Source: an uncultured Christensenella sp. (GTDB lineage Bacteria > Bacillota > Clostridia > Christensenellales > Borkfalkiaceae). From it: DNA of 64,000 nt. Under the pieces are notes generated by a model. That model ran no database searches and was not told where the DNA came from. It was given only the letters and a program-made list of their open reading frames with translations. The stretch lies in assembly GCA_910577055.1 (NCBI GenBank), contig CAJTKX010000005.1:52481-116480 (forward strand), read 5' to 3'. Within the stretch, counting starts at the first letter, position 1, and every line of letters begins with the position of its first letter. Below are positions 1 to 8,368 of this stretch, piece by piece. The position numbers and the translations under genes are program-made.

Positions 1-1
1 C

Positions 2-799
2 ATCTTCGACAAAGAAACCGAGCTTAGTATTCTTCCGAGAATACCCGAATACAACTACTTCGATTGCGAGGTAAAGGGCGGTAAAATTTCCTTCCTCGGC
101 ACCGAACTTAAACTGCCCCCCGCAATCAAATGCGAGGACGGCAAAAAGGAACTGCTTATTCCCACCGACGCGATTAAAGTCGGCGGCTCTGACGCAGAGG
201 TTACCGTTGTTTCGTGCGATGAAATTAACGGCAAGCAAGTGCTTTCTTTCGAACTCGGCGGCAGAAGAGCATTTGCCGTCGTTCCCGAGCCGGTAGCAAA
301 CGGTAAGGTTAAAATTTCAATCGACTTAAAGAAAATTTCACTTATAGCGGACGGAGCGGAATGCGTCGCCGCTATGCCCGAAAAGGTTAAATTCGAGGGC
401 AACTTGGTCAAAGCGAAAGTGACCGAGGAAGTGGAAGTTAACGGCAAGACCAAGAAGAAAAAGGCAATTAAATTCCTTTTGAATATTGCGGGCTATGAAC
501 TGCCTTGCTCAGACGATATCGCCGATAAGCTTATCACCGCGATGGGCGTTAAAAACGCGTTCAGCGACAAGCTTATTTACGAGTGCAGTCCCTACGACTT
601 GGAGATTGCCGAAAAGGGCGTTAGCGCAGAGGTCACGAGCGTTGCCGATTACGGCAAAGAGCTGTTTGCAATTTGCAAGGTTGACGGAAACGAAATTTTC
701 GTATTCACGCAAAACGAAGTTTCGGGCGCGGTGAAGCTCCTTCCCGACATTAAAAAGCTTTCGATTATTCAAGCAGACAAAAATATCAGAATTATTTAA
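2..799 (+). CDS. C-terminal part of an unplaced protein, possibly sugar ABC transporter ATPase
   Basis: The frame is open from the first bases, so this is the last 265 residues of a longer protein cut by the window edge. It has no membrane segment, looks rich in short beta strands and carries a lysine patch (KTKKKK) near its middle. The stretch LLIPTDAIKVGG resembles the IRPED-like element of the TOBE domains that end MsmX/UgpC-type sugar ABC ATPases, which would suit the glucan genes that follow. The Walker motifs that would prove it lie outside the window, so the family is a guess; the reading frame itself is secure. A rho-independent terminator follows. Confidence 0.55.
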   Translation: MFDKETELSILPRIPEYNYFDCEVKGGKISFLGTELKLPPAIKCEDGKKELLIPTDAIKVGGSDAEVTVVSCDEINGKQVLSFELGGRRAFAVVPEPVANGKVKISIDLKKISLIADGAECVAAMPEKVKFEGNLVKAKVTEEVEVNGKTKKKKAIKFLLNIAGYELPCSDDIADKLITAMGVKNAFSDKLIYECSPYDLEIAEKGVSAEVTSVADYGKELFAICKVDGNEIFVFTQNEVSGAVKLLPDIKKLSIIQADKNIRII

Positions 800-866
800 G
801 TTCATTACTTCTTCGGTTGCTTTTCTCATTGTCACTTCAATCGAAGATACCTCCTTATTTCTTATT

Positions 867-897
867 AAAAGACGGGGAACGTCGTTCTCCGTCTTTT
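867..897 (+). terminator. Rho-independent terminator
   Basis: The arms AAAAGACGG...GAAC and GTTC...CCGTCTTTT pair around a GTC loop. The A-rich and T-rich flanks suit termination in both directions. It separates the first gene from glgP. Confidence 0.8.
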
Positions 898-931
898 AAT
901 GGGAGTAAAATAAAAATTTCAGAGGCTTACT

Positions 932-3175
932 ATGGATAGACAATTATATTTGCAAAATTTGGAAAAATTGAAGACGAACGGTAAAACCGTTATAGAGCTT
1001 TACAACGAAATTTCTACGTTGGCGTTAGAGTGCGGTTTGTCAAACGCCGCCAAACCCGCGGCTAAAAACGCGTATTACCTTTCAATGGAATTTTTGATTG
1101 GGCGCAGCTTTTTCAATAACCTAATGGAGTTGGGCGTTCTTGAAGAGACCCGCGACGTGCTCGCTAAAAAGGGTATCGATATCAACATTTTCGAAGAGAT
1201 AGAGGACGCTGCGCTCGGTAACGGCGGATTAGGCAGACTTGCCGCTTGCTTTTTGGACAGCGCGGCGGGGCTTGGGCTTCCGTTGCACGGCTACGGCATA
1301 AGATACAAATACGGGCTTTTCAAGCAAGCTATAAAAAACGGCTTTCAAGTCGAGCTGCCCGACGATTGGCAACGCTTTTCCGATCCGTGGAGCATTCGGC
1401 GCGAAAACGAAAAACGCATAATTAAGTTTGCGGATATGGTCGTTACGGCGGTGCCGTACGATATGCCCGTGTTTGGCAAACGCGTAAACAATTTAAGGTT
1501 GTGGCAAGCCGAAGGCAGCGAAAAGGCGCAAAAAATCAGCGAATATCTTTATCCCGCGGACGATACCGAGGAAGGCAAGCTTTTAAGGCTTAGGCAAGAA
1601 TATTTCTTCTCTGCGGCGGCGGTTGGAGAGCTGCTTGACAAGCACGTCAAACAATACGGAAAAAACTTCGACAAGTTTGCCGAGTTTAACGCAATTCAGC
1701 TTAACGACACTCACCCCGTGCTTGCAATCGCAGAGTTTATAAGGCTGCTTACCGCAGAGCATAAGGTAGGCTTCGACGACGCGCTCAATATTGCAAAAAA
1801 GACTTTCTCCTACACCAATCACACGGTTTTACCCGAAGCGTTGGAGTGCTGGGGCGATGGGCTTGTCAAAAAGATATTGCCCGATATTTATACCGTGCTT
1901 ATTAAACTTCACCTAAGGCAGAAGGAAGAGCTTGTAAAACTCAAATGCACCCCCGAAGAGGTCGCGGATATGGCGATATATTCGTCCGAAAGATTTTCAA
2001 TGGCTAACCTTGCGTTATTTATAGGGCACACAGTAAACGGCGTTGCAAAGCTGCATACGGAAATTTTAAAAGCAAGCCTTTTCAAAACTGCTTACAAATA
2101 CTACCCCGACAAGTTCCAAAACAAGACAAACGGCATCACCCAAAGAAGATGGCTTATGCTGTGCAACCGCGAGCTTTCTGCGCTTATCGATAAGACCATC
2201 GGAAGCGATTGGCGCGAGGATATATCGAAGTTAAGCGAGTTGAACGGCCATATTTCGGACATCGCGGACGAGTTTATCAAGGTTAAAGCCGAAAAGAAAA
2301 AGCAGCTTTTCGACTATATAAAAGAACAAGAGGGAGCAGAGCTGCCTAACGGCTTTTTGGTATACTCGCAAGTAAAGCGTTTGCACGAGTATAAGCGCCA
2401 ACTTATGACGGCTTTGGCTATTTTGGAAATTTACAAGGGTTTAAAGGATGGAACCGTAACGGACTTTCAGCCGTCGGTGTTCCTTTTCGGCGCGAAAAGC
2501 GCGCCCGCGTATAGGCGCGCAAAGGCTATTATAAAGTTTATAAACGAAATTGCGAAAAAAGTTAATTCCGACGCGCAAACGAACGGACTTTTAAGGGTTG
2601 TGTTCGTGCATAATTATAACGTGTCCTATGCGGAAAAGATAGTTGCGGGAACGGACGTATCCTTGCAAGTTTCCACCGCGGGCTTAGAGGCAAGCGGCAC
2701 GGGCAATATGAAGTTTATGATGAACGGCGCGGTTACATGCGGCACTATGGACGGCGCGAACATCGAAATAGTCGAGCTTGCCGGCAAGGAAAACAACTAT
2801 ATCTTCGGCGCGGAAGTGGACGAGATAGAGCGTTTGAAAAAAGACGGCTATGACCCCAAGGAATTGCTTAAAGCGAACGGACTGCATAATTTTGCGGTGT
2901 CCGCGCTTATAGACGGAACTTTTTCTGACGACGGAACGGGCTGCTTCAAGGAGCTGTACGATGCGTTGACCGTCGGCGCAAGTTGGCACAAGCCCGATAA
3001 TTATTTCGTTTTGCACGATTTGGAAAGCTTCGTAAATTCGCTTTTGAAAATAAACGCCGACAGTAAAGATGCAAAAGCCTTTGCCGTAAAACAGCTTAAA
3101 AACACGGCGAACTCGGCTCATTTCTCTTCTGACAGAACCATAAGCGAATACGCAAAAGATATCTGGAAAATTTAA
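932..3175 (+). CDS. glgP: Glycogen/maltodextrin phosphorylase
   Basis: A GT35 phosphorylase that removes terminal glucose from alpha-1,4-glucans with phosphate, giving glucose 1-phosphate in the cytosol. The protein has 747 residues, slightly short for a family of about 750-840. GNGGLGRLAACFLDS (residues 96-110) is the conserved N-terminal signature. EASGTGNMKFMMNG contains Lys594, the expected pyridoxal-phosphate lysine. GAGG six bases before the ATG supports the start. Terminators stand on both sides, so it is probably expressed alone. The GH13 glucanase and glgB 5-9 kb downstream make a glycogen/maltodextrin turnover pathway likely. Confidence 0.97.
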   Translation: MDRQLYLQNLEKLKTNGKTVIELYNEISTLALECGLSNAAKPAAKNAYYLSMEFLIGRSFFNNLMELGVLEETRDVLAKKGIDINIFEEIEDAALGNGGLGRLAACFLDSAAGLGLPLHGYGIRYKYGLFKQAIKNGFQVELPDDWQRFSDPWSIRRENEKRIIKFADMVVTAVPYDMPVFGKRVNNLRLWQAEGSEKAQKISEYLYPADDTEEGKLLRLRQEYFFSAAAVGELLDKHVKQYGKNFDKFAEFNAIQLNDTHPVLAIAEFIRLLTAEHKVGFDDALNIAKKTFSYTNHTVLPEALECWGDGLVKKILPDIYTVLIKLHLRQKEELVKLKCTPEEVADMAIYSSERFSMANLALFIGHTVNGVAKLHTEILKASLFKTAYKYYPDKFQNKTNGITQRRWLMLCNRELSALIDKTIGSDWREDISKLSELNGHISDIADEFIKVKAEKKKQLFDYIKEQEGAELPNGFLVYSQVKRLHEYKRQLMTALAILEIYKGLKDGTVTDFQPSVFLFGAKSAPAYRRAKAIIKFINEIAKKVNSDAQTNGLLRVVFVHNYNVSYAEKIVAGTDVSLQVSTAGLEASGTGNMKFMMNGAVTCGTMDGANIEIVELAGKENNYIFGAEVDEIERLKKDGYDPKELLKANGLHNFAVSALIDGTFSDDGTGCFKELYDALTVGASWHKPDNYFVLHDLESFVNSLLKINADSKDAKAFAVKQLKNTANSAHFSSDRTISEYAKDIWKI

Positions 3176-3184
3176 AAACCGTTT

Positions 3185-3213
3185 AGCCGCCCGCGCAATT
3201 TGCGCGGGCGGCT
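3185..3213. terminator. GC-rich terminator hairpin
   Basis: A 13-base perfect stem (AGCCGCCCGCGCA) with a three-base loop lies just after glgP. No strong T tract follows, so termination efficiency is uncertain. Similar GCCGCCCGCGC stems recur at 4420, 12649 and 34585. Confidence 0.65.
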
Positions 3214-3218
3214 ATTAG

Positions 3219-3247
3219 TTGACACAAAACCAAATAATTATTATAAT
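3219..3247 (+). promoter_or_regulatory. Consensus sigma-A promoter
   Basis: TTGACA at 3219-3224 and TATAAT at 3242-3247, 17 bases apart, both perfect consensus. It faces the membrane protein gene at 3281. Confidence 0.85.
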
Positions 3248-3280
3248 ACAATCGTAAATATATAATGACGGAGTCATTTT

Positions 3281-4396
3281 ATGAGTTATAAGTTATATTC
3301 CGACGAAGAAAAAAGACTGCAAAGAAAACTTATACCGTTGAATCTTTTAATTGCCATAATTGCGCTGATTGCGGCAATTTCTTTGGTTATAATGCCTCTT
3401 TTGAAAATAAACGTAAGCAAAGCCGCCGCTTCTTTTATGAACGAAAGCGAAGAGGGCAACGAAACTTTTTCGCAATACTCGGCAGTTTTGGACGAGGTGG
3501 ACGCGGAGTTGGCTTTTGCGCCTTTGGATATGGCAAAGGTTTTGTTTGCGCCCAAGAACGAAAAAGGCTTGATTTTAGTCGATAAATTTATGATTGAAAA
3601 CGGGCTTTTAGAGGGCGTATTGGTTTCGGGCGTAAACATATCGCTTGCCGTTGCGACGCAAGCGGTTGACGAGGAAAACATCGCGGACTTGGACATAGGC
3701 GCGCTTAACGAGGCGCTTTATAAAATCGATACGGCAAAATCCGAGGACGACGTTATAAAGGTGCTTGACGATTATTTGACCGTCCTTGAAACGCAGTTGA
3801 ATTTTACACTTACCGCAGAGGAAAGGCAAGCGGCGCAAGACAACTGTTTAGAGCTGTACGACAATACTGTCGAAGCGACGGGCGGAAGTTTTTCGGTAGA
3901 GAAAATGCTGTGCGTAAATATGTCGCCCGAGGGCGTTGTTTATACGTCTTATTCGGATTTGGCAATAGCTATGTTTAACGGCGAATTCAGCACCGGCGAG
4001 GGCGAAGCCGATGGACTGACTTCCATTACGGATATGATGAATGCGATTTCCGAACCTTACGGCTATCTGTTCATTTTCGTGGCTTTCCACGCGCTGATGT
4101 GGGTAATACTTTTCTTGTTTGCGTTTTTCAGAATTTTTGCCAAGAATAAACGCTTTACTATGTGGTACGTAAAGCTTGTAAGTTGCTGGCCGTGCATAAT
4201 TTTCTTCTTGTTGCCGTTTGCTGTATCGAAAGTCGCGGCGAGCGCGGGATTGCCGGTGCAGATTGCGGGGATAATCGGCGCGATAACGTCGATGACTTGG
4301 ATAAGCGGAATTTGCTACCTTGTACTTTGGGCGTTATCTATTTGTTGGGCGTTCCCGATTAAGCACAAAATCAGAAAACTCAGAAAAGGCAGATAA
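3281..4396 (+). CDS. Unrecognised membrane protein with large external domain
   Basis: I do not recognise the family. The 371-residue protein has one hydrophobic segment near residues 18-42, a soluble and rather acidic region up to about residue 255, and three hydrophobic segments in the last 110 residues. The C-terminus is basic (KHKIRKLRKGR), consistent with a cytoplasmic end. The start has GGAG seven bases upstream, and a perfect sigma-A promoter lies 34 bases before it. It sits between two terminators as a single gene. No catalytic motif is visible, so no function is offered. Confidence 0.85.
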   Translation: MSYKLYSDEEKRLQRKLIPLNLLIAIIALIAAISLVIMPLLKINVSKAAASFMNESEEGNETFSQYSAVLDEVDAELAFAPLDMAKVLFAPKNEKGLILVDKFMIENGLLEGVLVSGVNISLAVATQAVDEENIADLDIGALNEALYKIDTAKSEDDVIKVLDDYLTVLETQLNFTLTAEERQAAQDNCLELYDNTVEATGGSFSVEKMLCVNMSPEGVVYTSYSDLAIAMFNGEFSTGEGEADGLTSITDMMNAISEPYGYLFIFVAFHALMWVILFLFAFFRIFAKNKRFTMWYVKLVSCWPCIIFFLLPFAVSKVAASAGLPVQIAGIIGAITSMTWISGICYLVLWALSICWAFPIKHKIRKLRKGR

Positions 4397-4419
4397 ACTA
4401 ATAAATTTTAATCGAGCTG

Positions 4420-4447
4420 AGCCGTCCGCGCAAATTGCACGGGCGGC
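4420..4447 (+). terminator. GC-rich terminator hairpin with T tract
   Basis: A stem AGCCGTCCGCGCAA/TTGCACGGGCGGCT with two non-Watson-Crick pairs is followed by a T-rich stretch (GTTTAATTTTTT). It ends the preceding membrane protein gene. Confidence 0.75.
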
Positions 4448-4494
4448 TGTTTAATTTTTTGCCGAGGGTGTTATATATAATATAGAGGTTAGTT

Positions 4495-5100
4495 ATGGAT
4501 AAATTGAGAAACGCGCTGAAAAAGCTTAAAATTCAAGCAAGCGTGGCGGCTGTCACGCTGATTATTATTGGGCTTATGTTTATAATCTTCCGCGATACCT
4601 CGCTTGAAGTTATCTGTTACGTTGCGGGCGCGCTTATTATGGTTTGGGGCGTTTTGTGCCTTTTCACATTCTTTGCGTCGGGTTTTAAAACGGCTTCGGG
4701 CGATTTGGCTTTGGGGCTGACGTTGGTGCTTATCGCCTTGCTGCTTTTTATAAAGCCGTGGGTCATTACGGGCATATTAACCGTACTTTTCGGCATCGCT
4801 TTAATTATCGACGGCGCGGTCAAATTGCAACAGTTCGCGGCAATGAATAGGGCAAGAATCAAATCACGCTGGGCAGTGCTTGTGTTTGCAATTGTCGCCT
4901 TAGTGCTCGGAATTTTGATAGTGTTCGACCCCTTCGGCAGCACAATTATGATTTTTGCGGGAATTTCTTTAATAGTTACGGGCGTTATGGACTTATGCGC
5001 TATCGGCGTTGCCAAGAATTGGAAAGACCAAGCCGCAAAAAACGTTATAGACCTTGACGACGACGATATAAAAGAAGTGGAAGAAGAGGACGGCAAATAA
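4495..5100 (+). CDS. HdeD-like (DUF308) membrane protein
   Basis: The 201-residue protein carries six hydrophobic helices in pairs, with the repeated glycine-rich pattern of the HdeD/DUF308 family (for example GALIMVWGVLCLF and GIALIIDGAVKLQQF). The last 18 residues are strongly acidic. HdeD is linked to acid resistance in Escherichia coli, but members in Clostridia are mostly uncharacterised, so only the family is claimed. GAGG lies seven bases before the ATG, and a TATAAT sits at 4476-4481 without a clear -35 element. Confidence 0.85.
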   Translation: MDKLRNALKKLKIQASVAAVTLIIIGLMFIIFRDTSLEVICYVAGALIMVWGVLCLFTFFASGFKTASGDLALGLTLVLIALLLFIKPWVITGILTVLFGIALIIDGAVKLQQFAAMNRARIKSRWAVLVFAIVALVLGILIVFDPFGSTIMIFAGISLIVTGVMDLCAIGVAKNWKDQAAKNVIDLDDDDIKEVEEEDGK

Positions 5101-5114
5101 TTTATTTTGCGCTA

Positions 5115-5143
5115 TTGATTTTCATAAAATCGCGTGATATAAT
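5115..5143 (+). promoter_or_regulatory. Sigma-A promoter of eda
   Basis: TTGATT at 5115-5120 and a perfect TATAAT at 5138-5143 are 17 bases apart. Transcription would begin near 5150, inside the palindrome that follows. Confidence 0.8.
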
Positions 5144-5170
5144 AAGTTCGCAAGCGTTGCTTGCGAACTT
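5144..5170. promoter_or_regulatory. Perfect 12-base palindrome over the eda transcription start
   Basis: AAGTTCGCAAGC and GCTTGCGAACTT form a perfect inverted repeat around GTT. It begins immediately after the -10 box and covers the predicted start site, the classical position for a repressor operator. It could also fold as an RNA hairpin at the extreme 5' end. A terminator for the upstream gene is a weaker alternative. Confidence 0.55.
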
Positions 5171-5194
5171 AATTTATTTATGATGGAGAAAATT

Positions 5195-5815
5195 ATGACC
5201 GAACAAGAACTTCTTGAAAAAATCAAACAGATTAAAATCGTGCCCGTAGTGGTGCTCAATTCGATTGAGGAAACTCTGCCCAAAATGCAAGCCCTTGTAA
5301 ACGGCGGACTGCCTTGCGCGGAAATCACGTTCCGCACCCCTTGCGCGGCGGAGGCGATAGCTTTGACTGTTAAAACCTACCCCGATATGTTGGTGGGCGC
5401 GGGCACGGTTATCAACAAGGAACAGTGCGAAAAGGCTATAAAAGCGGGTTCGAAATTCATCGTTTCGCCCGGATTTTCAGAGGAAGTTGCAAAGTGCTGT
5501 AAAAAGCACGGTATGCTTTATTTGCCCGGCATCGTAACCCCTACCGAGGCTATGGCTGCAATCGCTTGCGGGCTTACTACGTTAAAATTCTTCCCCGCGT
5601 CAAATTACGGCGGGCTTAAAACAATCAAGGCAATTTGCGCGGCTTTTCCCTACCTTAAAATTATGCCTACGGGCGGAATTTCCGCGGACAATATTCTTGA
5701 ATATCTTGCGTACGATAAGATTATCGCTTGCGGCGGCAGTTGGATGATGACGGGCACGCCCGAAGAAATCGAAGCTAAAACAAAAGCCGCTGTCGAGCTT
5801 GTAAAAAATAAATAA
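5195..5815 (+). CDS. eda: 2-dehydro-3-deoxyphosphogluconate (KDPG) aldolase
   Basis: A class I aldolase that cleaves KDPG, and often 4-hydroxy-2-oxoglutarate, to pyruvate plus an aldehyde. GGLPCAEITFRT holds the family's active-site Glu. TLKFFPAS holds Lys131, the expected Schiff-base lysine. FIVSPGF and MPTGGI are family signatures. Two earlier in-frame ATGs exist (5180, 5183), but GGAG at 5185-5188 sits six bases before the ATG at 5195, giving the usual 206-residue length. It is a single gene with its own promoter and operator-like palindrome. No Entner-Doudoroff dehydratase or uronate pathway gene is nearby, so the substrate route is not shown. Confidence 0.93.
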   Translation: MTEQELLEKIKQIKIVPVVVLNSIEETLPKMQALVNGGLPCAEITFRTPCAAEAIALTVKTYPDMLVGAGTVINKEQCEKAIKAGSKFIVSPGFSEEVAKCCKKHGMLYLPGIVTPTEAMAAIACGLTTLKFFPASNYGGLKTIKAICAAFPYLKIMPTGGISADNILEYLAYDKIIACGGSWMMTGTPEEIEAKTKAAVELVKNK

Positions 5816-5832
5816 GCAAATTAATTAAAAGC

Positions 5833-5868
5833 CGCCCCCGCGCCGATACGGCGCGGGGGCGATTTTTT
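5833..5868 (+). terminator. Rho-independent terminator after eda
   Basis: A 13-base perfect GC stem (CGCCCCCGCGCCG with its complement) with an ATA loop is followed by six T residues. Confidence 0.92.
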
Positions 5869-5903
5869 GTTCGCGTTGCAAAAAATGCAAATAAGGTATG
5901 TAA

Positions 5904-6051
5904 TTAAACGGAACGTTTAAGTTTGAATAGCGCTTAGTTGTCTGCCGGAATCGCAATTAAGATACTTGATTAAACGGAACGTTTAAGTTTGAATAGCGCT
6001 TAGTTGTCTGCTACAATCGCAATTAAGATATTTGATTAAACGGAACGTTTA
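5904..6051. repeat. 66-base tandem repeat with TTAAACG palindromes
   Basis: Two nearly identical 66-base units (5904-5969, 5970-6035) and a third partial copy each begin with the palindrome TTAAACG-GAA-CGTTTAA (5904, 5970, 6036). The sequence before the first unit resembles the end of the unit, hinting at older copies. The third palindrome contains the TAA stop codon of the minus-strand yitT gene ending at 6049. The same 16-base motif occurs at 12727 and 34829. Confidence 0.85.
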
Positions 6052-6993
6052 GAACGAGGGACGGAAGCCCTTACCCAAAATCTCGTTCGTGTCGGTCAGT
6101 ATTACAAATGCGGCTGAGTCGGTTGCGTGTATTTTTAATTTCAACTTCAACGCCTCTCTGCGGTTGCAAACCGTCAACAGTACCGTCTTTTCCTCGCCCG
6201 AATATCCGCCCGTCGCTTTATACGAGGTGTAACTTCTGTGCAATCCTTCTATTATAAACGGGGTAATCAGCTCGGGCGTGGAGGTGATTATCGTTACAAA
6301 TTTACTCTTGCCTATGCTCTCTATTACGCCGTCTACCAAGAACGACTTGAAGAATAAGCCGAGAATAGAGAAAAGCCCCGTCGTAACGTCGAAAATAATG
6401 AAAGTGGAGGCGGCAATTATCAAGTCGGTTGCGACCATTGCTTTGCCTATGTCCATTTTTGCGTACTTTTTGATTATCAGCGCGACAATGTCCGTCCCGC
6501 CCGACGATGCGCGGCAATTAAACAGTATCGCCGTAGATATGCCAGTCAACAGCATAGCATAAACAAATTCAAGAAACTTTTGGTTGGTAAGGGTGTAGCC
6601 GTTTATAAATTCTGTGCCGCAAGCGCGGAATATCCACTCCATTGCATACATTTCGAGCGTGTACATAATACTGCAATACGCTGTTTTGAAAGTGCAACCC
6701 TTGCCAAGAAATATAAACCCGAGTATAAGCAGTAACCCGTTTAAAATAAAGTTTAAAACGGACTGCGTTAAAAACGGAACGGTATCCACAGTATAGCGCG
6801 CAATAATTATCGCAATGCCGCTGACGCCGCCCGTTGCGAAATTGTTCGGCCCTTTGAATAGGAATACGCCTATGGCGAGCATAAGCACGCCTATGTTCAA
6901 CATTGTCCAATCCAACGCGACGCCCCTGATTTTTTTGCGTTTATTCTCGGGGCTGACTTGCTTTAATTCGCGCGGTGTTTTATCCTTTTTCAT
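6049..6993 (-). CDS. YitT family membrane protein
   Basis: The 314-residue protein has several N-terminal membrane helices (YitT/DUF161 region, about residues 25-225) followed by a soluble DUF2179 domain. Hallmarks are GVSGIAIII, the SSGGTDIVALIIKKY segment and the end ILTDTNEILGKGF. YitT proteins are widespread in Bacillota; their transport role is not established. It lies three bases downstream of a paralogue, so the two are almost certainly co-transcribed from the promoter at 8149-8177. The stop codon overlaps a dispersed palindrome. Confidence 0.9.
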   Translation of the reverse strand: MKKDKTPRELKQVSPENKRKKIRGVALDWTMLNIGVLMLAIGVFLFKGPNNFATGGVSGIAIIIARYTVDTVPFLTQSVLNFILNGLLLILGFIFLGKGCTFKTAYCSIMYTLEMYAMEWIFRACGTEFINGYTLTNQKFLEFVYAMLLTGISTAILFNCRASSGGTDIVALIIKKYAKMDIGKAMVATDLIIAASTFIIFDVTTGLFSILGLFFKSFLVDGVIESIGKSKFVTIITSTPELITPFIIEGLHRSYTSYKATGGYSGEEKTVLLTVCNRREALKLKLKIHATDSAAFVILTDTNEILGKGFRPSF

Positions 6994-6996
6994 AAT

Positions 6997-8115
6997 TTAC
7001 AGCGTTCCGCCGAAACCTTTCCCCAATATTTCATTTGCGTCGGTTATAATCACAAAGGCTGAGGGGTCAACCTCGTGCAATTTCATTTTAATCTTTAAAG
7101 CTTCGTTTCTTTTGCACACTGTTACAAGTACTTTCTTTTTGTTGTGGGTATAGCCGCCCTCGGCGTCGTACATAGTGTAGCCGTGGTTTATTACTTTTAA
7201 AATGTAGTCCGAAATAACTTCCACGTTTTCGGTAATTATCGTTATGTATTTTGTCTTGCCGATACTCTCGATTACGCTGTCCAAAAGGAATGACTTAGTG
7301 AACAAGCCGAGTACGGAAAATAGTCCTTTATCTACGTCGAACGTGTAGAACGAGATGAGTACGATAATCATATCGATTATCATAAGCGCCATTCCTACGT
7401 TCAGCCTTGTATACTTCTTTAATATCAACGCGATAATATCCGTGCCGCCCGAGGAAGCGCCGCTGTTGAAAACAAGCGCCCCTCCGATGCCGAACAGCAA
7501 AATCGCATAGACAAGCTCTAAAAGGGGTTGGTCGGTAAGTGTAACCGCGCCGGCTCTGCCTACGGCTTCGTTTATAAGCGAAACAATTTTAAAATGCTCG
7601 AAAAGATAAATTATGCCGGTGTACAACAGCGAGCAGAAAATCGTCTTGACCGTGCACTGCTTGCCAAGAACTATAAGACCGATTATGAGCAACAATACGT
7701 TAATTATCGCAAGAATTACTTCGTACGATAAAAACGGAACGGCGGGGGTAATAAAGCTGCTTAAAATAAGCGCAAGACCCGCCATACCGCCGAGGGTGAA
7801 TTCGTTGGGCGTTTGAAAGAAGTAAACGCTGAACGACATCAATATTATGCCTACAATCATAAACGTCCACCTTAAAGCGGTGCGCTTATGTTGCTGTTTT
7901 TTGGTTAAAACCTTATCGCCGTACACTACGGGCTTTTTTTCTTGCTCGGTTGCAAGCTCCGCCGCCGACTCGGTTGCAACTTCGGTTGACCCGATTTCGG
8001 TTATTGGTTCAGCCGCAAGTTCGTTCGGCTCCGCCGCGGGCTCTGTTATAGGCTCCGACGGGATAATCGGTTCGGGGACTATGTCCCCGACGGTTTCTTT
8101 TTTCTTGTTTCTCAT
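6997..8115 (-). CDS. YitT family membrane protein, paralogue with Pro/Glu-rich N-terminus
   Basis: The 372-residue paralogue has the same order of membrane region and DUF2179 domain (GASSGGTDIIALILKKY, FVIITDANEILGKGF). It differs by about 60 extra N-terminal residues made of degenerate PITEPAAEP-type repeats, rich in Pro, Glu and Ala and probably disordered in the cytoplasm. It is the first gene of the two-gene minus-strand unit. The ribosome binding site is weak (AAGAGA). The tandem arrangement suggests a recent duplication or a heteromeric complex. Confidence 0.9.
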   Translation of the reverse strand: MRNKKKETVGDIVPEPIIPSEPITEPAAEPNELAAEPITEIGSTEVATESAAELATEQEKKPVVYGDKVLTKKQQHKRTALRWTFMIVGIILMSFSVYFFQTPNEFTLGGMAGLALILSSFITPAVPFLSYEVILAIINVLLLIIGLIVLGKQCTVKTIFCSLLYTGIIYLFEHFKIVSLINEAVGRAGAVTLTDQPLLELVYAILLFGIGGALVFNSGASSGGTDIIALILKKYTRLNVGMALMIIDMIIVLISFYTFDVDKGLFSVLGLFTKSFLLDSVIESIGKTKYITIITENVEVISDYILKVINHGYTMYDAEGGYTHNKKKVLVTVCKRNEALKIKMKLHEVDPSAFVIITDANEILGKGFGGTL

Positions 8116-8148
8116 ATATTTCTCTTTAATAGTATATTAGCAACACAA

Positions 8149-8177
8149 ATCATAACATAACGCAAAATTAAAGTCAA
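8149..8177 (-). promoter_or_regulatory. Sigma-A promoter of the yitT pair
   Basis: On the minus strand, TTGACT (8172-8177) and TATGAT (8149-8154) are 17 bases apart, 33 bases before the first yitT start. Confidence 0.7.
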
Positions 8178-8202
8178 TATTAAATGAATATATAAAACGT
8201 GG

Positions 8203-8290
8203 GAATTTGTAGAAAACTTTCCCCTTAGGGAAGGCTGTTTAAATTACAATAGCCGCTATGCCGTAAACGCAATGAGCAGTGGCTTTTTTT
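8203..8290 (+). ncRNA. Candidate small RNA with terminator
   Basis: A plausible promoter (TTAAAG at 8168-8173, TATAAA at 8191-8196, 17-base spacer) is followed by an 88-base stretch without an ORF. A CTTTCCC/GGGAAG hairpin is followed by AGCCGCT/AGTGGCT and seven T residues, a good rho-independent terminator. It lies in the divergent gap between yitT and the GH13 gene. No known RNA family is recognised, and the promoter is weaker than its neighbours. Confidence 0.35.
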
Positions 8291-8303
8291 GCAAATTTGC
8301 ATA

Positions 8304-8332
8304 TTGACTTTAATGCGGGGGTGTGGTATAAT
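8304..8332 (+). promoter_or_regulatory. Sigma-A promoter of the GH13 gene
   Basis: TTGACT at 8304-8309 and TATAAT at 8327-8332 with a 17-base spacer, 36 bases before the start codon. Confidence 0.8.
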
Positions 8333-8368
8333 TTCCCTTGAAGTATCGGCTAATTATAAGGACTTTAT

